DNA from: Lacticaseibacillus rhamnosus
GTDB taxonomy: Bacteria > Bacillota > Bacilli > Lactobacillales > Lactobacillaceae
Assembly: GCF_900636965.1 (NCBI RefSeq)
Contig: NZ_LR134331.1
Span: 2,914,001 to 2,978,000 of the forward strand
Direction of reading: 5' to 3'
DNA length: 64,000 bases
In this document: positions 7,965-16,910 of the stretch, one piece after another
How the letters are laid out: each line of letters starts with the position of its first letter
Position numbering within the stretch: position 1 is the stretch's first letter
The notes under the pieces: generated by a model
Database searches by the model: none
The model's input: the letters and a program-made list of their open reading frames with translations, nothing else
What the model was told of the DNA's origin: nothing
Position numbers and translations under genes: made by a program

Positions 7965-9359
7965 TCAATTCTTACCGACTGCAGCCGCTTTAGGAATTGG
8001 CTCTTGGTTTGTCATGACTGCTGGTGAGAACAGTCGCTTGATCAACTCATCTGGCAGTTGGTGCTGCCGGCGAAGAAGTTCAGGAATGGCAATGTGGGTT
8101 TTAAGACTGGTCTTAACGAGTTTGGTTGTCGCTTCATAGCCAAGGTACGGACTAAGAATCGTTGCGCTAATCGCCGAGTGTTGCACATTTTCATCAGACT
8201 GCGCTTCGTTGACGGTTAATCCAGTCACGCAATTCGTTGTCAAGGTGTCAATGCCTCGGGCTAAATAGCGCTCGCCTTGCAACAAGTCACGGAAAATAAT
8301 CGGTTCAAAGGCATTTAGTTCCAACTGCCCTGCTTCTGCTGCCATACTAATCGTTAAATCCTGCCCGATAACCTGAAAAGCAATCTGATTGACGACCTCA
8401 GGGATGACCGGATTCACCTTCCCCGGCATAATCGAAGACCCTGCCTGTTTCGCCGGTAAATGAAGTTCATTCAAACCAGCTTGCGGACCACTGCTCAGCA
8501 ACCGCAAATCGTTAGCAAACTTAGATAAATCCGTCGCCAACCCCTTCATTGCTCCGGAAAAGGCAACTAAGACATCACAATTCTGAGTGGCATCGATCAA
8601 ATCATCAGCTGACTCAAGCTTTAAGTCAATGAGCCGGTTAACCTGGGACACAATGTGCGCGCGATAATAAGGAGTCGCGTTCAACCCGGTACCGATTGCC
8701 GTCCCCCCTAAATTGACCTGGCGTAAATCTTCCGCCGCTCGCGTCAACCGTTTTTGGTCGCGCTGGAACAAACTGGCATACGCATGAAAACTATGACCAA
8801 ATGTAGTTGGCACTGCATCCTGCAATTGTGTGCGCCCGACTTTAACCACGTCCGCAAACTCGTCTGCTTTGACCAACAACGACTTAATTAAAAAGGTCAA
8901 GGCTTGCTGCAATGGCGGCAAAGCTTGCAAAGCCGCCATTTTCCCGGCTGTGGGATAAGTATCATTCGTTGACTGACTCTGATTCACATCGTCATTCGGG
9001 TGCACCGGCTCAGCGGTATGCTGACTGGCCAAGTTGGCAATGACCTCGTTAACATTCATATTAACCGAAGTCCCGGCACTTCCTTGAATCGCCGGCGCCA
9101 CCAGTGCATCACGATGTTCACCCATCAACAAGCTGTTACATGCCGCAACAATTGCTTTCGCTTTAGCGGCTGACAATGTCCCGCCAGCTGCATTCACTTG
9201 TGCCGCCGCCTTTTTAATGATAATCAGACTTTTAAAAAGCAAAGCATCGGTCCGTTCATGACTAATTGGAAAATTCGCCAGTGCGCGGGTCGTGTGGATC
9301 CCATATAAAACATCCTCATCTACTGCCAGCTTGCCAATACAATCTTCCTCGATACGCAT
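7965..9359 (-). CDS. aspA: Aspartate ammonia-lyase
   Basis: A 464-residue enzyme of the aspartase/fumarase superfamily, which would convert L-aspartate to fumarate and ammonia. The opening RIEEDCIGKL...YGIHTTRALANFPIS follows the AspA pattern rather than the class II fumarase one. The superfamily signature GSSIMPGKVNPV is at about residues 307-318 and the substrate loop GSAGTSVNMN at about 93-102. The length is normal. I start at the ATG at 9359 because AAAGGGAG sits six bases upstream; an in-frame GTG further up lacks such a site. A class II fumarase remains possible. Fumarate production could link to the malate locus beyond the IS element, but no shared transcription is seen. Confidence 0.8.
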   Translation of the reverse strand: MRIEEDCIGKLAVDEDVLYGIHTTRALANFPISHERTDALLFKSLIIIKKAAAQVNAAGGTLSAAKAKAIVAACNSLLMGEHRDALVAPAIQGSAGTSVNMNVNEVIANLASQHTAEPVHPNDDVNQSQSTNDTYPTAGKMAALQALPPLQQALTFLIKSLLVKADEFADVVKVGRTQLQDAVPTTFGHSFHAYASLFQRDQKRLTRAAEDLRQVNLGGTAIGTGLNATPYYRAHIVSQVNRLIDLKLESADDLIDATQNCDVLVAFSGAMKGLATDLSKFANDLRLLSSGPQAGLNELHLPAKQAGSSIMPGKVNPVIPEVVNQIAFQVIGQDLTISMAAEAGQLELNAFEPIIFRDLLQGERYLARGIDTLTTNCVTGLTVNEAQSDENVQHSAISATILSPYLGYEATTKLVKTSLKTHIAIPELLRRQHQLPDELIKRLFSPAVMTNQEPIPKAAAVGKN

Positions 9360-9396
9360 TGTGAACTCCCTTTCATATACCAATATTTACGTTCTT

Positions 9397-9424
9397 AGTA
9401 TATGCGTGTTCCAAAAAGCGTCAA
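9397..9424 (-). promoter_or_regulatory. Promoter of aspA
   Basis: On the minus strand TTGACG, a 16-bp spacer and TATACT, ending about 38 bp before the start codon. Confidence 0.65.
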
Positions 9425-9655
9425 CGTTTAATGTAAGCTAGTCTGACAAGTAGATTAAAAAGTATACCAATTAAGCAATTTTCTTACCATCTTGTTGGTC
9501 GCGATCTACCTTATCGAAACAGGCAAGCGCCCGCCATCGTTCCACTGGCCAATCATTTGATGCGCCTGACATGAGTCAAAAAAGGTAACCAAAATGAGTC
9601 CGGACAGTGACATTACTATTTTGAATATCAAGAACTTGAAAAATACAGCGTCTCA
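9425..9655. other. Gene-free stretch upstream of aspA up to the IS element
   Basis: No convincing gene, RNA or repeat is seen between the aspA promoter and the left end of the insertion sequence. It is AT-rich with only short frames. Confidence 0.5.
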
Positions 9656-10862
9656 CTTGCAACTTTTTTCCCCAGTTTACAATTCAAGTGCAACACCCTG
9701 ACGACTAGACCATAAAGGCCATGAAGACCTATTCTTGTTAGTGCTAGCTAAACAAGAAAGCAGGAATCTTCATGACCCACTCTCAGACTAACACCCACAA
9801 GCATTACCAACAACTCAGTTTTAGCGACCGTGCTACAATTCAGGCCCTTCAGGCTGCTGGTGACACCGCGACCGTGATTGCACAGAAGCTTCATCGCAGT
9901 AAAGCGACAATCTCACGAGAAATCACGCGTGGATCTGTAACTCAGCTCGACTCGAAGCGTCACTCGCATCAAGTCTATCTTGCGGAAACTGCCCAAGCCA
10001 TGCACGACCGTAAACGCGATAGAACCGGTCACTACGCCTTTCTTAAGACCGGCCGTGCGTTCTTCAAGGCTCTCGCCAGGGAGCTTACTCGTAAGCCGCG
10101 CGTACACAGCGTTGATAGCTTCGTACACTTCTATCGCGACCAGGGCAAGGCTTGCCCTTCAACGACAACTGTGTATCGCTACATCGACGCCGGGCTGCTT
10201 GAGCTAGACAACATGACACTTCCCAAGAAGCTCCGACGCCGCATCAAAGGCTATAAGAACGCCCACAAGCGCAAGAATAAGAAGATATACGGCGACTCAA
10301 TCGAGTTGCGTCCTGCGGCCGTGAATGACCGCACAGGCGTGGGACATTGGGAAGGCGACTTGGTCAAAGGTATTCGCTTAGCTGATGAGCCAGCATTAAT
10401 GACGCTCACAGAACGGTACAGCCGGACTGAGATCATCGTCAAGATTCCTGACTATCATGCGGGCACCTGCCTTAAAGCCTTGCAGGACACGATCGACGAC
10501 TACGGGGCCAAGGAATTTGAGAGTATCACTTTTGACAATGGTTCCGAGTTTGCCAAGTTATCAGAGATTGTTGGAACCCAGATTTACTTCGCACATCCGT
10601 ACTCGCCTTGGGAGCGTGGCACAAACGAGAACGCCAATGGACTGCTTAGGGAATTCTTCCCGAAAGGGAAGTCTCTCAGAGCAGTTACCCTGGTTGAAAT
10701 TCAAGCAGTCCAATCCGCACTGAACCATCGTCCCAGACGTATTCTGAACTATCTTCGCCCATGCGATTACTACCGATGCATGGCGTAACAGCCTAGACCA
10801 CTATCAAGAATTCGTTATCATCGTTGCACTTGACTTGAAAATTGAGGCTTGCAACTTTTTTT
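9656..10862 (+). mobile_element. IS30-family insertion sequence
   Basis: An element of about 1.2 kb around one transposase gene. Imperfect terminal inverted repeats of about 25 bp are seen at 9670-9694 and 10823-10847 (GTTGCACTTGA followed by a less conserved half, about 21 of 25 matching). Just outside these, CTTGCAACTTTTTT occurs in the same orientation on both sides (9656-9669 and 10848-10861), either as part of the ends or as a target repeat. The exact boundary is therefore uncertain by about 15 bp. The copy looks intact. Confidence 0.8.
9772..10788 (+). CDS. IS30-family transposase
   Basis: 338 residues. The N-terminal helix-turn-helix (LSFSDRATIQALQAAGDTA, then IAQKLHRSKATISREI) and the DDE catalytic core are both present: first Asp in GVGHWEGDLVKG, second in ITFDNGSEF, and Glu in NENANGLLREFFPKG. 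The family catalyses excision and insertion of the element at its inverted ends. Codon use is richer in C and G third bases than the neighbouring genes, consistent with recent acquisition. The ribosome site is weak, as is common in transposases. No frameshift or stop is seen, so it could be active. Confidence 0.93.
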   Translation: MTHSQTNTHKHYQQLSFSDRATIQALQAAGDTATVIAQKLHRSKATISREITRGSVTQLDSKRHSHQVYLAETAQAMHDRKRDRTGHYAFLKTGRAFFKALARELTRKPRVHSVDSFVHFYRDQGKACPSTTTVYRYIDAGLLELDNMTLPKKLRRRIKGYKNAHKRKNKKIYGDSIELRPAAVNDRTGVGHWEGDLVKGIRLADEPALMTLTERYSRTEIIVKIPDYHAGTCLKALQDTIDDYGAKEFESITFDNGSEFAKLSEIVGTQIYFAHPYSPWERGTNENANGLLREFFPKGKSLRAVTLVEIQAVQSALNHRPRRILNYLRPCDYYRCMA

Positions 10863-10870
10863 CCGAGTGC

Positions 10871-10920
10871 AAAAAGACGCTGCCGTCAAGAACGCTTCTA
10901 GCTTCTTGACGGCAGCGTCT
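10871..10920 (-). terminator. Strong intrinsic terminator for the minus-strand small genes
   Basis: A perfect 18-bp stem (AGACGCTGCCGTCAAGAA and its complement) with a 10-base loop. On the minus strand it is followed by T5, so it ends transcripts arriving from the small genes at 10966-11598. Confidence 0.8.
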
Positions 10921-10965
10921 ACCACTTAAGAACCCTTGCGATGGCAATCATCCCTACTTCACTCT

Positions 10966-11256
10966 TTATGGATTATTGTTTTCCAAAACTATATATAACT
11001 TTTCCAAACTATTAAATGACATAAAGTTGGACAAATCCAAGGAACCATCATGCTTAACAGTGACTTTCTCAGAAACGATGCCACACAGGACGTTATCGAG
11101 AGCACGCTGCGTAAACATCTTTTCTTCCTGAAGACTTTGTATGCCGAGAACAAGTGCCTTCAGTCGCTTGTTTTTTCTATGAATGACTACAAAGCAAATT
11201 AAAGGGCCAATAGATAAAACTGCTACAATCAGGAAAACCGCAATTAAGTGATTCAT
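10966..11256 (-). CDS. Small membrane protein of unknown function
   Basis: About 96 residues: one strong N-terminal membrane helix (HLIAVFLIVAVLSIGPLICFVVI), a basic stop-transfer (HRKNKRLK), then a soluble part with heptad-like hydrophobic spacing. I do not recognise a family. I start at the ATG at 11256; a TTG 39 bases further upstream is also in frame and neither has an ideal ribosome site. It is followed by a strong terminator and probably shares a transcript with the small gene upstream of it. Confidence 0.5.
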   Translation of the reverse strand: MNHLIAVFLIVAVLSIGPLICFVVIHRKNKRLKALVLGIQSLQEEKMFTQRALDNVLCGIVSEKVTVKHDGSLDLSNFMSFNSLEKLYIVLENNNP

Positions 11257-11349
11257 ATCCGAACAACTCGCTTCTATAAGATTAAAACCAGACAATCCAG
11301 GAACGGCAGCACTGCCGAAACCTGAGTCTTACTTTTCCATCTTCATTGT

Positions 11350-11598
11350 CTACCGTGCAGGCTTTTTTAAATTCTTGGAAAATATAACAACTAGGAAAAC
11401 AAGTATAAACAAAGCGAAAAGTATTCGTAATCCTTTAAAAGTAAATAATTCTCCATCTTCAAAGAGTTGATAAAGATTAATAAACTCAAACATAAAAAGT
11501 AAACCCAGCGGCCCAAAAACCGCTCGCCTTTTTCGTTTCATTTCACTGTGCGCGAATCCATCTTGAGATTTAACCTTATGATCATCACTGAGTGCCAC
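11350..11598 (-). CDS. Small two-helix membrane protein of unknown function
   Basis: 82 residues with a charged N-terminus (VKSQDGFAHSEMKRKRR), two hydrophobic segments (AVFGPLGLLFMFEFINLYQLF and LRILFALFILVFLVVIF) and a basic tail. The start is GTG, supported by AGGGAGGG seven bases ahead. The family is not recognised. Together with the gene at 10966 it forms a small minus-strand unit between the IS element and maeE. Confidence 0.6.
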   Translation of the reverse strand: MALSDDHKVKSQDGFAHSEMKRKRRAVFGPLGLLFMFEFINLYQLFEDGELFTFKGLRILFALFILVFLVVIFSKNLKKPAR

Positions 11599-11818
11599 AC
11601 TTATCCCTCCCTACAGGTATAAGCATAACAAAGGCGGTCATCATTTGATCCAACAACATTTAAACGTAGGGATTTCGGCATTTAACGTTCATTTCAGCTA
11701 TAACTACGCCGACAAATTCTTTTTTCACCTAATGTCTTAATTCTTATAGATAACGCCAAGCAAAAAGCCCCCGTACGCAATCGTCATCGACCTTGTAAGG
11801 AAGCTTCTAAATTGATTT

Positions 11819-12997
11819 CTAGGCTTTCGCTGTTGCTTTTGCTGCGTCCCGAACGCTTTCTGCTACCACTTCAGCAACATCCCCGTCAAACGCATTAGCA
11901 ATGATATTCGTGGTTGACAATTCATCATCCGGAATCAAGCTGGCAATTCCTTTAGCCGCGGCAATCTGCATGTCAATTGTAATTTTGCGTGCCCTAGCAT
12001 CCAGAGCGCCGCGGAAAATGCCTGGGAAAGCGAGCACATTGTTGATCTGGTTTGCAAAATCACTGCGCCCAGTTCCGACAATATACGCACCAGCCGCCAA
12101 CGCTTCATCCGGGAAAATCTCCGGTTCCGGATTGGCCATGGCGAAAATAATCGGTTTGGGCGCCATTGTTTTGATCCACGCCGGATTGAGAATGTGCGGC
12201 GCCGATACCCCAATAAAGACGTCCGCACCTTTCAAGGCATCTTCTAACGTCCCGGTGCGGTTTTCGCGATTCGTTATCTTAGCAATCGCCGCATGATGTG
12301 GTGGCAGTTGATCAGCGTTCTTTTCAGCTAAAATGCCCACCTTATCCACCACTATGATGTGTTTGACCCCGGCTGCCAAGAATCGCCGGGCAACGGATAG
12401 CCCCGCCGAGCCGCCGCCATTAACCACCACGCGAATGTCTTCAATCTTTTTATCCGCTACTTTCAAGGCATTGTACAAAGCGGCGAGCACCACAATCGCA
12501 GTGCCGTGTTGATCATCATGGAACACGGGGATATTGAGTTCATCAATGAGCCGTGTTTCGATTTCAAAACACCGCGGCGCACTGATATCCTCAAGATTGA
12601 TCCCGCCAAATGTTGGTGCAATGGCTTTAACCGCAGCAATGATTGCTTCAGTGTCTTGCGTATCCAACACAATCGGCACGGCATCAACCTTAGCAAACCG
12701 TTTGAACAAAGCGGCTTTTCCTTCCATCACCGGCATCGCAGCTTCGGCACCGATATTGCCTAACCCTAAAACCGCCGAACCGTCACTGACAACTGCAACC
12801 GTATTTTTCTTAGTGGTTAAGTCATAAACGAGCGACTGATCCTTGGCAATAGCAGAAGAAACTGCCCCGACGCCTGGAGTATACGCAATACTCAAATCAT
12901 CGCGCGTCTCAATTGGTACTTTCGGTTCCACACTCAATTTTCCGCCATTTATTTTTGCTTGATCTAGCGCAAGTTGATTAAAATCCTTCTTTGCCAT
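11819..12997 (-). CDS. maeE: NAD-dependent malic enzyme
   Basis: A 392-residue cytosolic enzyme that oxidatively decarboxylates L-malate to pyruvate and CO2, letting the cell grow on malate. Expected residues are visible: Tyr39 in AYTPGV, the catalytic Lys94 in MEGKA, metal ligands Glu136-Asp137 and the HDDQHGTA segment at 160-167, and the dinucleotide fold GGGSAG at 194-199. The length is that of the short bacterial (NADP_ME/MaeA-like) form. The start at 12997 has AGGAGG nine bases ahead; an ATG nine bases upstream abuts the ribosome site. The gene follows maeP by 36 bp and is surely co-transcribed, matching the known Lacticaseibacillus mae locus. Confidence 0.93.
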   Translation of the reverse strand: MAKKDFNQLALDQAKINGGKLSVEPKVPIETRDDLSIAYTPGVGAVSSAIAKDQSLVYDLTTKKNTVAVVSDGSAVLGLGNIGAEAAMPVMEGKAALFKRFAKVDAVPIVLDTQDTEAIIAAVKAIAPTFGGINLEDISAPRCFEIETRLIDELNIPVFHDDQHGTAIVVLAALYNALKVADKKIEDIRVVVNGGGSAGLSVARRFLAAGVKHIIVVDKVGILAEKNADQLPPHHAAIAKITNRENRTGTLEDALKGADVFIGVSAPHILNPAWIKTMAPKPIIFAMANPEPEIFPDEALAAGAYIVGTGRSDFANQINNVLAFPGIFRGALDARARKITIDMQIAAAKGIASLIPDDELSTTNIIANAFDGDVAEVVAESVRDAAKATAKA

Positions 12998-13033
12998 GTG
13001 AATCATCCTCCTTAAGTTTCGAAACTAGTCGAT

Positions 13034-14359
13034 TTAAAAGATCATCCGCAAAATCGCCGTCATTGAAATAACCGTAATCGCGCCACCCAAGCGTGTTGCC
13101 ACCTGAGCAAATGGCATCAGGTTCATCCGATTCGCCGTACTGAGAATAGCCACGTCGCCAGTACCGCCCATCCCGCTCTGGCAAGCCGTCACAATAGCCG
13201 TTTCAACCGGATTCATGTTCAGGAACCGCGCTACGAAGAAACCGGTGGAAACCACAGTGAGCACCACACTGATAACAATGATAAAATATTGCCAACTCAA
13301 CATGCCAACAACATCTTTTAGCGGAATGTATAGTAAACCCAATCCCGCCATCAACGGAAACGTAAAATTACTGGAAATAAACTTGTATAACTGTTTGGCG
13401 CCTCGTTGGGTTTCACCCGGAATGACATTGACATATTTCAGAATCGCCGCGGCAACAATCATCAAAACCGGCCCTGGAAAGCCAGTCACGGATTGCAACA
13501 ACATCCCTAAAATGAACAAGGTACATGCCGTGAGGACGCCTGCACCCATCATTTTTAGATCAAGCGGTCCCGTATCGTCTTTCAACGCGTCTGCCAAGTC
13601 ATCTTCTGCCCCATTCAGTCGAACCAACTGTCCCTGCCCCGATAACTCCGGACGCTTCTCTCCCAACCGATTCAATAAACCTGAACACATAATGGCAAAG
13701 AAGTTACCGATAATCGTTGCCGGAATTAACTGAGCCACAAGCGCGCCGCTGGTCGTCCCTGTGATCGTGCTGTATCCTAGAGACAGCGGCAAGATGCCTT
13801 CCCCGATGCCGCCAGCCAAAACCGGCGTCACAATGAAGAACAACGTATGCTTCCACTCCAGACCCAATAACACGCCAACCAAAGTGCCCACACCCATCGC
13901 CAGAATCATGCCAAGCATCATGGGAATAATCATCCGCATCAACCCTTGAATCAGGATCTTGCGGTTCATCCCCAAAATGCTCCCACAGACTAGACATGCA
14001 ATATAGAAATAAAGAAAGTTTGCTTGCTTCATCAACATGTCAGTTGCTTTTAACACGTTCGGATTCAGGGCGTTATAAAACACAAGGATCGATGGGACTA
14101 ACAACGACAGTATGGCTGGCCCGCCGAAATTCTTAACCACCGGAATGTTGGCACCAATTGTCCCTAACAACCAGCCCATCGTCAGAATCACTGCAAAGCC
14201 ACCAAGCATATTGACCGGCAGCTGCTGCATCGCGCCGGCAAGGATGATCACCATGGCCATCACCAGATAAACTGGCAACGGCACGGAACCAATCCTGATC
14301 GCCATCCACTTACTTTGTGAACTCTCCGGTGCGCTAGGTGTTCCCGTTTTACTCGCCAT
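13034..14359 (-). CDS. maeP: Malate permease of the 2-hydroxycarboxylate transporter family
   Basis: A 441-residue protein with about eleven membrane helices of the CitS/CitP/MleP (2HCT) family. The two conserved Gly-rich re-entrant loops are visible as AGGIGEGILPLS near residue 193 and SGMGGTGDVAIL near residue 403. In this genomic place it imports L-malate for MaeE. The start is the ATG at 14359, preceded by AAGGGGGGAAAAGAAA. An in-frame upstream extension lacks a ribosome site. It is divergent from maeK, with regulatory motifs between (cre-like site and TTATTTAA pair). Confidence 0.92.
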   Translation of the reverse strand: MASKTGTPSAPESSQSKWMAIRIGSVPLPVYLVMAMVIILAGAMQQLPVNMLGGFAVILTMGWLLGTIGANIPVVKNFGGPAILSLLVPSILVFYNALNPNVLKATDMLMKQANFLYFYIACLVCGSILGMNRKILIQGLMRMIIPMMLGMILAMGVGTLVGVLLGLEWKHTLFFIVTPVLAGGIGEGILPLSLGYSTITGTTSGALVAQLIPATIIGNFFAIMCSGLLNRLGEKRPELSGQGQLVRLNGAEDDLADALKDDTGPLDLKMMGAGVLTACTLFILGMLLQSVTGFPGPVLMIVAAAILKYVNVIPGETQRGAKQLYKFISSNFTFPLMAGLGLLYIPLKDVVGMLSWQYFIIVISVVLTVVSTGFFVARFLNMNPVETAIVTACQSGMGGTGDVAILSTANRMNLMPFAQVATRLGGAITVISMTAILRMIF

Positions 14360-14400
14360 TTTCTTTTCCCCCCTTAGGACTCTTACTATCCGCAGCATAA

Positions 14401-14414
14401 TGTAAGCGCTTTAA
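14401..14414. promoter_or_regulatory. Catabolite-responsive element (cre) of the mae operon
   Basis: TGTAAGCGCTTTAA matches the CcpA consensus TGWAARCGYTWNCW at all but one position and lies 42 bp upstream of the maeP start codon, where binding would block transcription. Glucose repression of malate use fits this. Confidence 0.7.
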
Positions 14415-14424
14415 AGAGTGAAGA

Positions 14425-14461
14425 TTATTTAACTTTTTTAAGCATCAAAGCATTTATTTAA
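14425..14461. promoter_or_regulatory. Candidate MaeR operator: paired TTATTTAA boxes
   Basis: TTATTTAA occurs at 14425-14432 and again at 14454-14461, 29 bp apart start to start (about three turns), between maeP and maeK. CitB/DctR-type regulators bind AT-rich direct repeats, so this is the likely MaeR target. The assignment is inference. Confidence 0.5.
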
Positions 14462-14506
14462 GCCATTATTGAGTGATTCACAAACAATAACTTCTGACGG
14501 AGGAAG

Positions 14507-16060
14507 GTGAAAGGCTTGAAAATAAAAGGATGGCGCCTCTGGAGTTGGCTGTCACTCATCTTCACCTCAACTTTATTAGTGACGGTTTTCACAGTCTATG
14601 GCTTCACCTTATTGGAAAATCGCCAGCAGTTCGAGACGCGTGAAAGTCAACTTTTACTGTCAGTCGGCCGCCAATTGGCTCAAGAACCACGTGTCATTTC
14701 TGCGCTTAAGGCCAATAAGGCTGATCCGGCAACGCGCGCTTACGCCAATTCTGTTGCCAAAAACTTCAAACTCGACTTTGTTGTCATCATGAACATGCAA
14801 GCGATTCGCCTCACCCATCCTGATCCAAAGCAGATTAACCGCCATTTTCGAGGTGGGGATGAGGTTCGCGCCTTGCAGGGACACGCCTATGTTTCCGTGC
14901 AACGCGGAACCCTAGGGCGCTCCTTACGTGGGTTTGTTCCTGTGTACCAAAACCACAAACAAATTGGGGTAGTGGCACTCGGCATTAAAGTCACGGCCTT
15001 ACAAATGCTCATTCATAACTCCCAAAACGGCTTTCGCTTGGCATTACTAGTCGGCATCGTTATGGGCATCCTCATCGCCTTTTTGGTGGCTTATTACATT
15101 AAGCGGCAACTACACGATCTTGAGCCTAAAGAAATTGCTCGGTTGCTTGAGGAACGTAATGCCATGCTGGAAGAAACCAAAGATCCGGTAATTGTTGTGG
15201 ATCTCAACCAGACGATTGTGCTAGTTAATAGAGCTGCCAGCAAACTGCAGCGCCACCTCATTCATGAACAAGCATTTATTGGCCGGCCGTTAACCACTTT
15301 AATTGCCCATCCGGAACGCATTAAGCTGACGGTCAAGACCGAGCAGTTTTATCAGCAAGATGGTCAGGATTATTTGTTCTCAGCCGCACCAATTATCGTG
15401 AAGAAGCAAAAAATCGGTTACGTTATCTTTTTACGCAACGCCACTGAGGCTATTTTCGTTGCCGATCAGCTGGCGAACACCACAGCTTATGCCAACGCAC
15501 TGCAAAGCCAATCCCATGAGTTTATGAACAAGCTGCATGTTATTTACGGATTGGTTTCGATCAAACAGTACGATGAATTGGCGATTTATTTACAAGACCT
15601 TTTGAAACCGGAACAAGAATTTGCTAATCGCCTCGCATTGTTAGTAAAAAATCCGCTCGTAGCTGGGTTCATGATTGGCGAACGCGAGAAATTTGCGGAA
15701 CGTAAAACAACGCTCAACTTTGAAATCGTGCCAGAACTGCCTGCCAATCCCAATGTTAGCGAAACTAAATCACTTTTAACCCTCAGCCGTTATCTGCACT
15801 TTGGTCTTTTACAGCAAGATTTGCCTGCGACCATTCTGATTCAGCTCGATTATGCTCAGGACCAACTGACCATCACCTATCATCTAGCACAACCGCTTAG
15901 CCGTAACGCGTTGTTGTCAGTGATTCATCAAGATTACTTCCAACAATTACTTTCTGATTTGCATGGCACAGCCACCCTAAGTCCAGCCGAACCACTTGTG
16001 TTGACTTTGGTGGTGGACTACCACGAGGAGGCAAAAAATGACCAACATTCTCATCGTTGA
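14507..16060 (+). CDS. maeK: Malate sensor kinase of the CitA/DcuS type, ATP-binding domain degenerate
   Basis: 517 residues: membrane helix about 13-34, extracytoplasmic sensor domain, second helix about 177-198, a PAS domain about 215-315, and a DcuS-like dimerisation helix with His337 in SHEFMNKLH. It should sense malate and phosphorylate MaeR. The C-terminal 130 residues should be the ATP-binding domain, but I cannot find the N box: the equivalent stretch reads TLSRYLHFGLL instead of GNLxxNA. No DxGxG or GxGxGL box is seen either. The frame is unbroken. The start is GTG at 14507 (GGAGG close by) or TTG at 14516. It overlaps maeR by 23 bases. Confidence 0.85.
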   Translation: MKGLKIKGWRLWSWLSLIFTSTLLVTVFTVYGFTLLENRQQFETRESQLLLSVGRQLAQEPRVISALKANKADPATRAYANSVAKNFKLDFVVIMNMQAIRLTHPDPKQINRHFRGGDEVRALQGHAYVSVQRGTLGRSLRGFVPVYQNHKQIGVVALGIKVTALQMLIHNSQNGFRLALLVGIVMGILIAFLVAYYIKRQLHDLEPKEIARLLEERNAMLEETKDPVIVVDLNQTIVLVNRAASKLQRHLIHEQAFIGRPLTTLIAHPERIKLTVKTEQFYQQDGQDYLFSAAPIIVKKQKIGYVIFLRNATEAIFVADQLANTTAYANALQSQSHEFMNKLHVIYGLVSIKQYDELAIYLQDLLKPEQEFANRLALLVKNPLVAGFMIGEREKFAERKTTLNFEIVPELPANPNVSETKSLLTLSRYLHFGLLQQDLPATILIQLDYAQDQLTITYHLAQPLSRNALLSVIHQDYFQQLLSDLHGTATLSPAEPLVLTLVVDYHEEAKNDQHSHR

Positions 16061-16727
16061 AGACGATCCCATGGTGCAATTTATTCATCGCAACTATCTG
16101 GAAAAGCTTGGTACTTTTGAGACGATTTACTCGTCGGAGACCATTGCCGAGGCCAAAAAACTGCTGGCAAGCCGTTCGATTCAACTCATTCTTCTGGATA
16201 TTCGCCTGAAAGATGGTAATGGGATCGACTTTTTAACCGAACTACGCCGCACCAAGCAAATGGTTGATGTTATTTTAATCACCGCAGCCAATGAAGTCGA
16301 AATCGTAAATGACGCCTTACATCTGGGTGTCATTGATTACCTTATCAAACCTTTCACGATGGAACGCTTCGAAAAAAGCATCCAGCGTTTTAAAACGAAA
16401 AATCAAGCGCTGGTCAGTCAGCAATTGAATCAAAGTCAACTCGATGCTTATTTAGAACCACACACGCACGCTTCTTCCATTCGCGACTTGGATAAAGGTC
16501 TAAGCAAAGCAACTTTGAAAATGATTCAAGCCGCAATTCAACAATTGCCATCATCTTTTACGGTCGCACAATTAACCGCTGAAACTGGCTTATCGCACGT
16601 CTCGGTTCGAAAGTATCTAAACTTTTTGGAGGATCATCGCTTTCTGAAAAGTGATACGATTTACCGCAAGACCGGCCGTCCATTCAAGACTTATCAGGTG
16701 ATAGCGCCATTGCCGATGCGGTCGTAA
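16038..16727 (+). CDS. maeR: Malate response regulator, CitB/DctR family
   Basis: 229 residues. The receiver domain has the acidic pocket Glu8-Asp9-Asp10, phosphoacceptor Asp54 in LLDIRLKDG, Thr82 and Lys104 (YLIKPF). The C-terminal part has a winged/HTH segment (FTVAQLTAETGLSHVSVRKYL) followed by KTGRPFKTYQV, typical of CitB-type regulators. It would activate maeP-maeE when phosphorylated. AGGAGG inside the end of maeK provides the ribosome site, and the overlap indicates coupled translation with the kinase. A hairpin terminator follows. Confidence 0.9.
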   Translation: MTNILIVEDDPMVQFIHRNYLEKLGTFETIYSSETIAEAKKLLASRSIQLILLDIRLKDGNGIDFLTELRRTKQMVDVILITAANEVEIVNDALHLGVIDYLIKPFTMERFEKSIQRFKTKNQALVSQQLNQSQLDAYLEPHTHASSIRDLDKGLSKATLKMIQAAIQQLPSSFTVAQLTAETGLSHVSVRKYLNFLEDHRFLKSDTIYRKTGRPFKTYQVIAPLPMRS

Positions 16728-16796
16728 ATTAATCCGGAAATCTTCAGTACGGCTAATTGGAGGTTAGCGCAGTGCCTTTCTATAACGTGGCCACAT

Positions 16797-16847
16797 AAAA
16801 AACGTTAACGTCAATCAAACTAACTAGTTGATCGCGTTAACGCTTTT
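16797..16847. terminator. Bidirectional terminator between maeR and a convergent gene
   Basis: A long hairpin with CGTTAACG outer arms and an inner ATCAA(A)CTA/TAGTTGAT stem. T-rich tracts occur on both strands (CTTTT on plus, T6 on minus). Confidence 0.75.
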
Positions 16848-16910
16848 GATATTGGCCGAGGTGCTTCTTGACTTATTTTTGGCCACTGACGATGCTTGCT
16901 GACTTACTGA

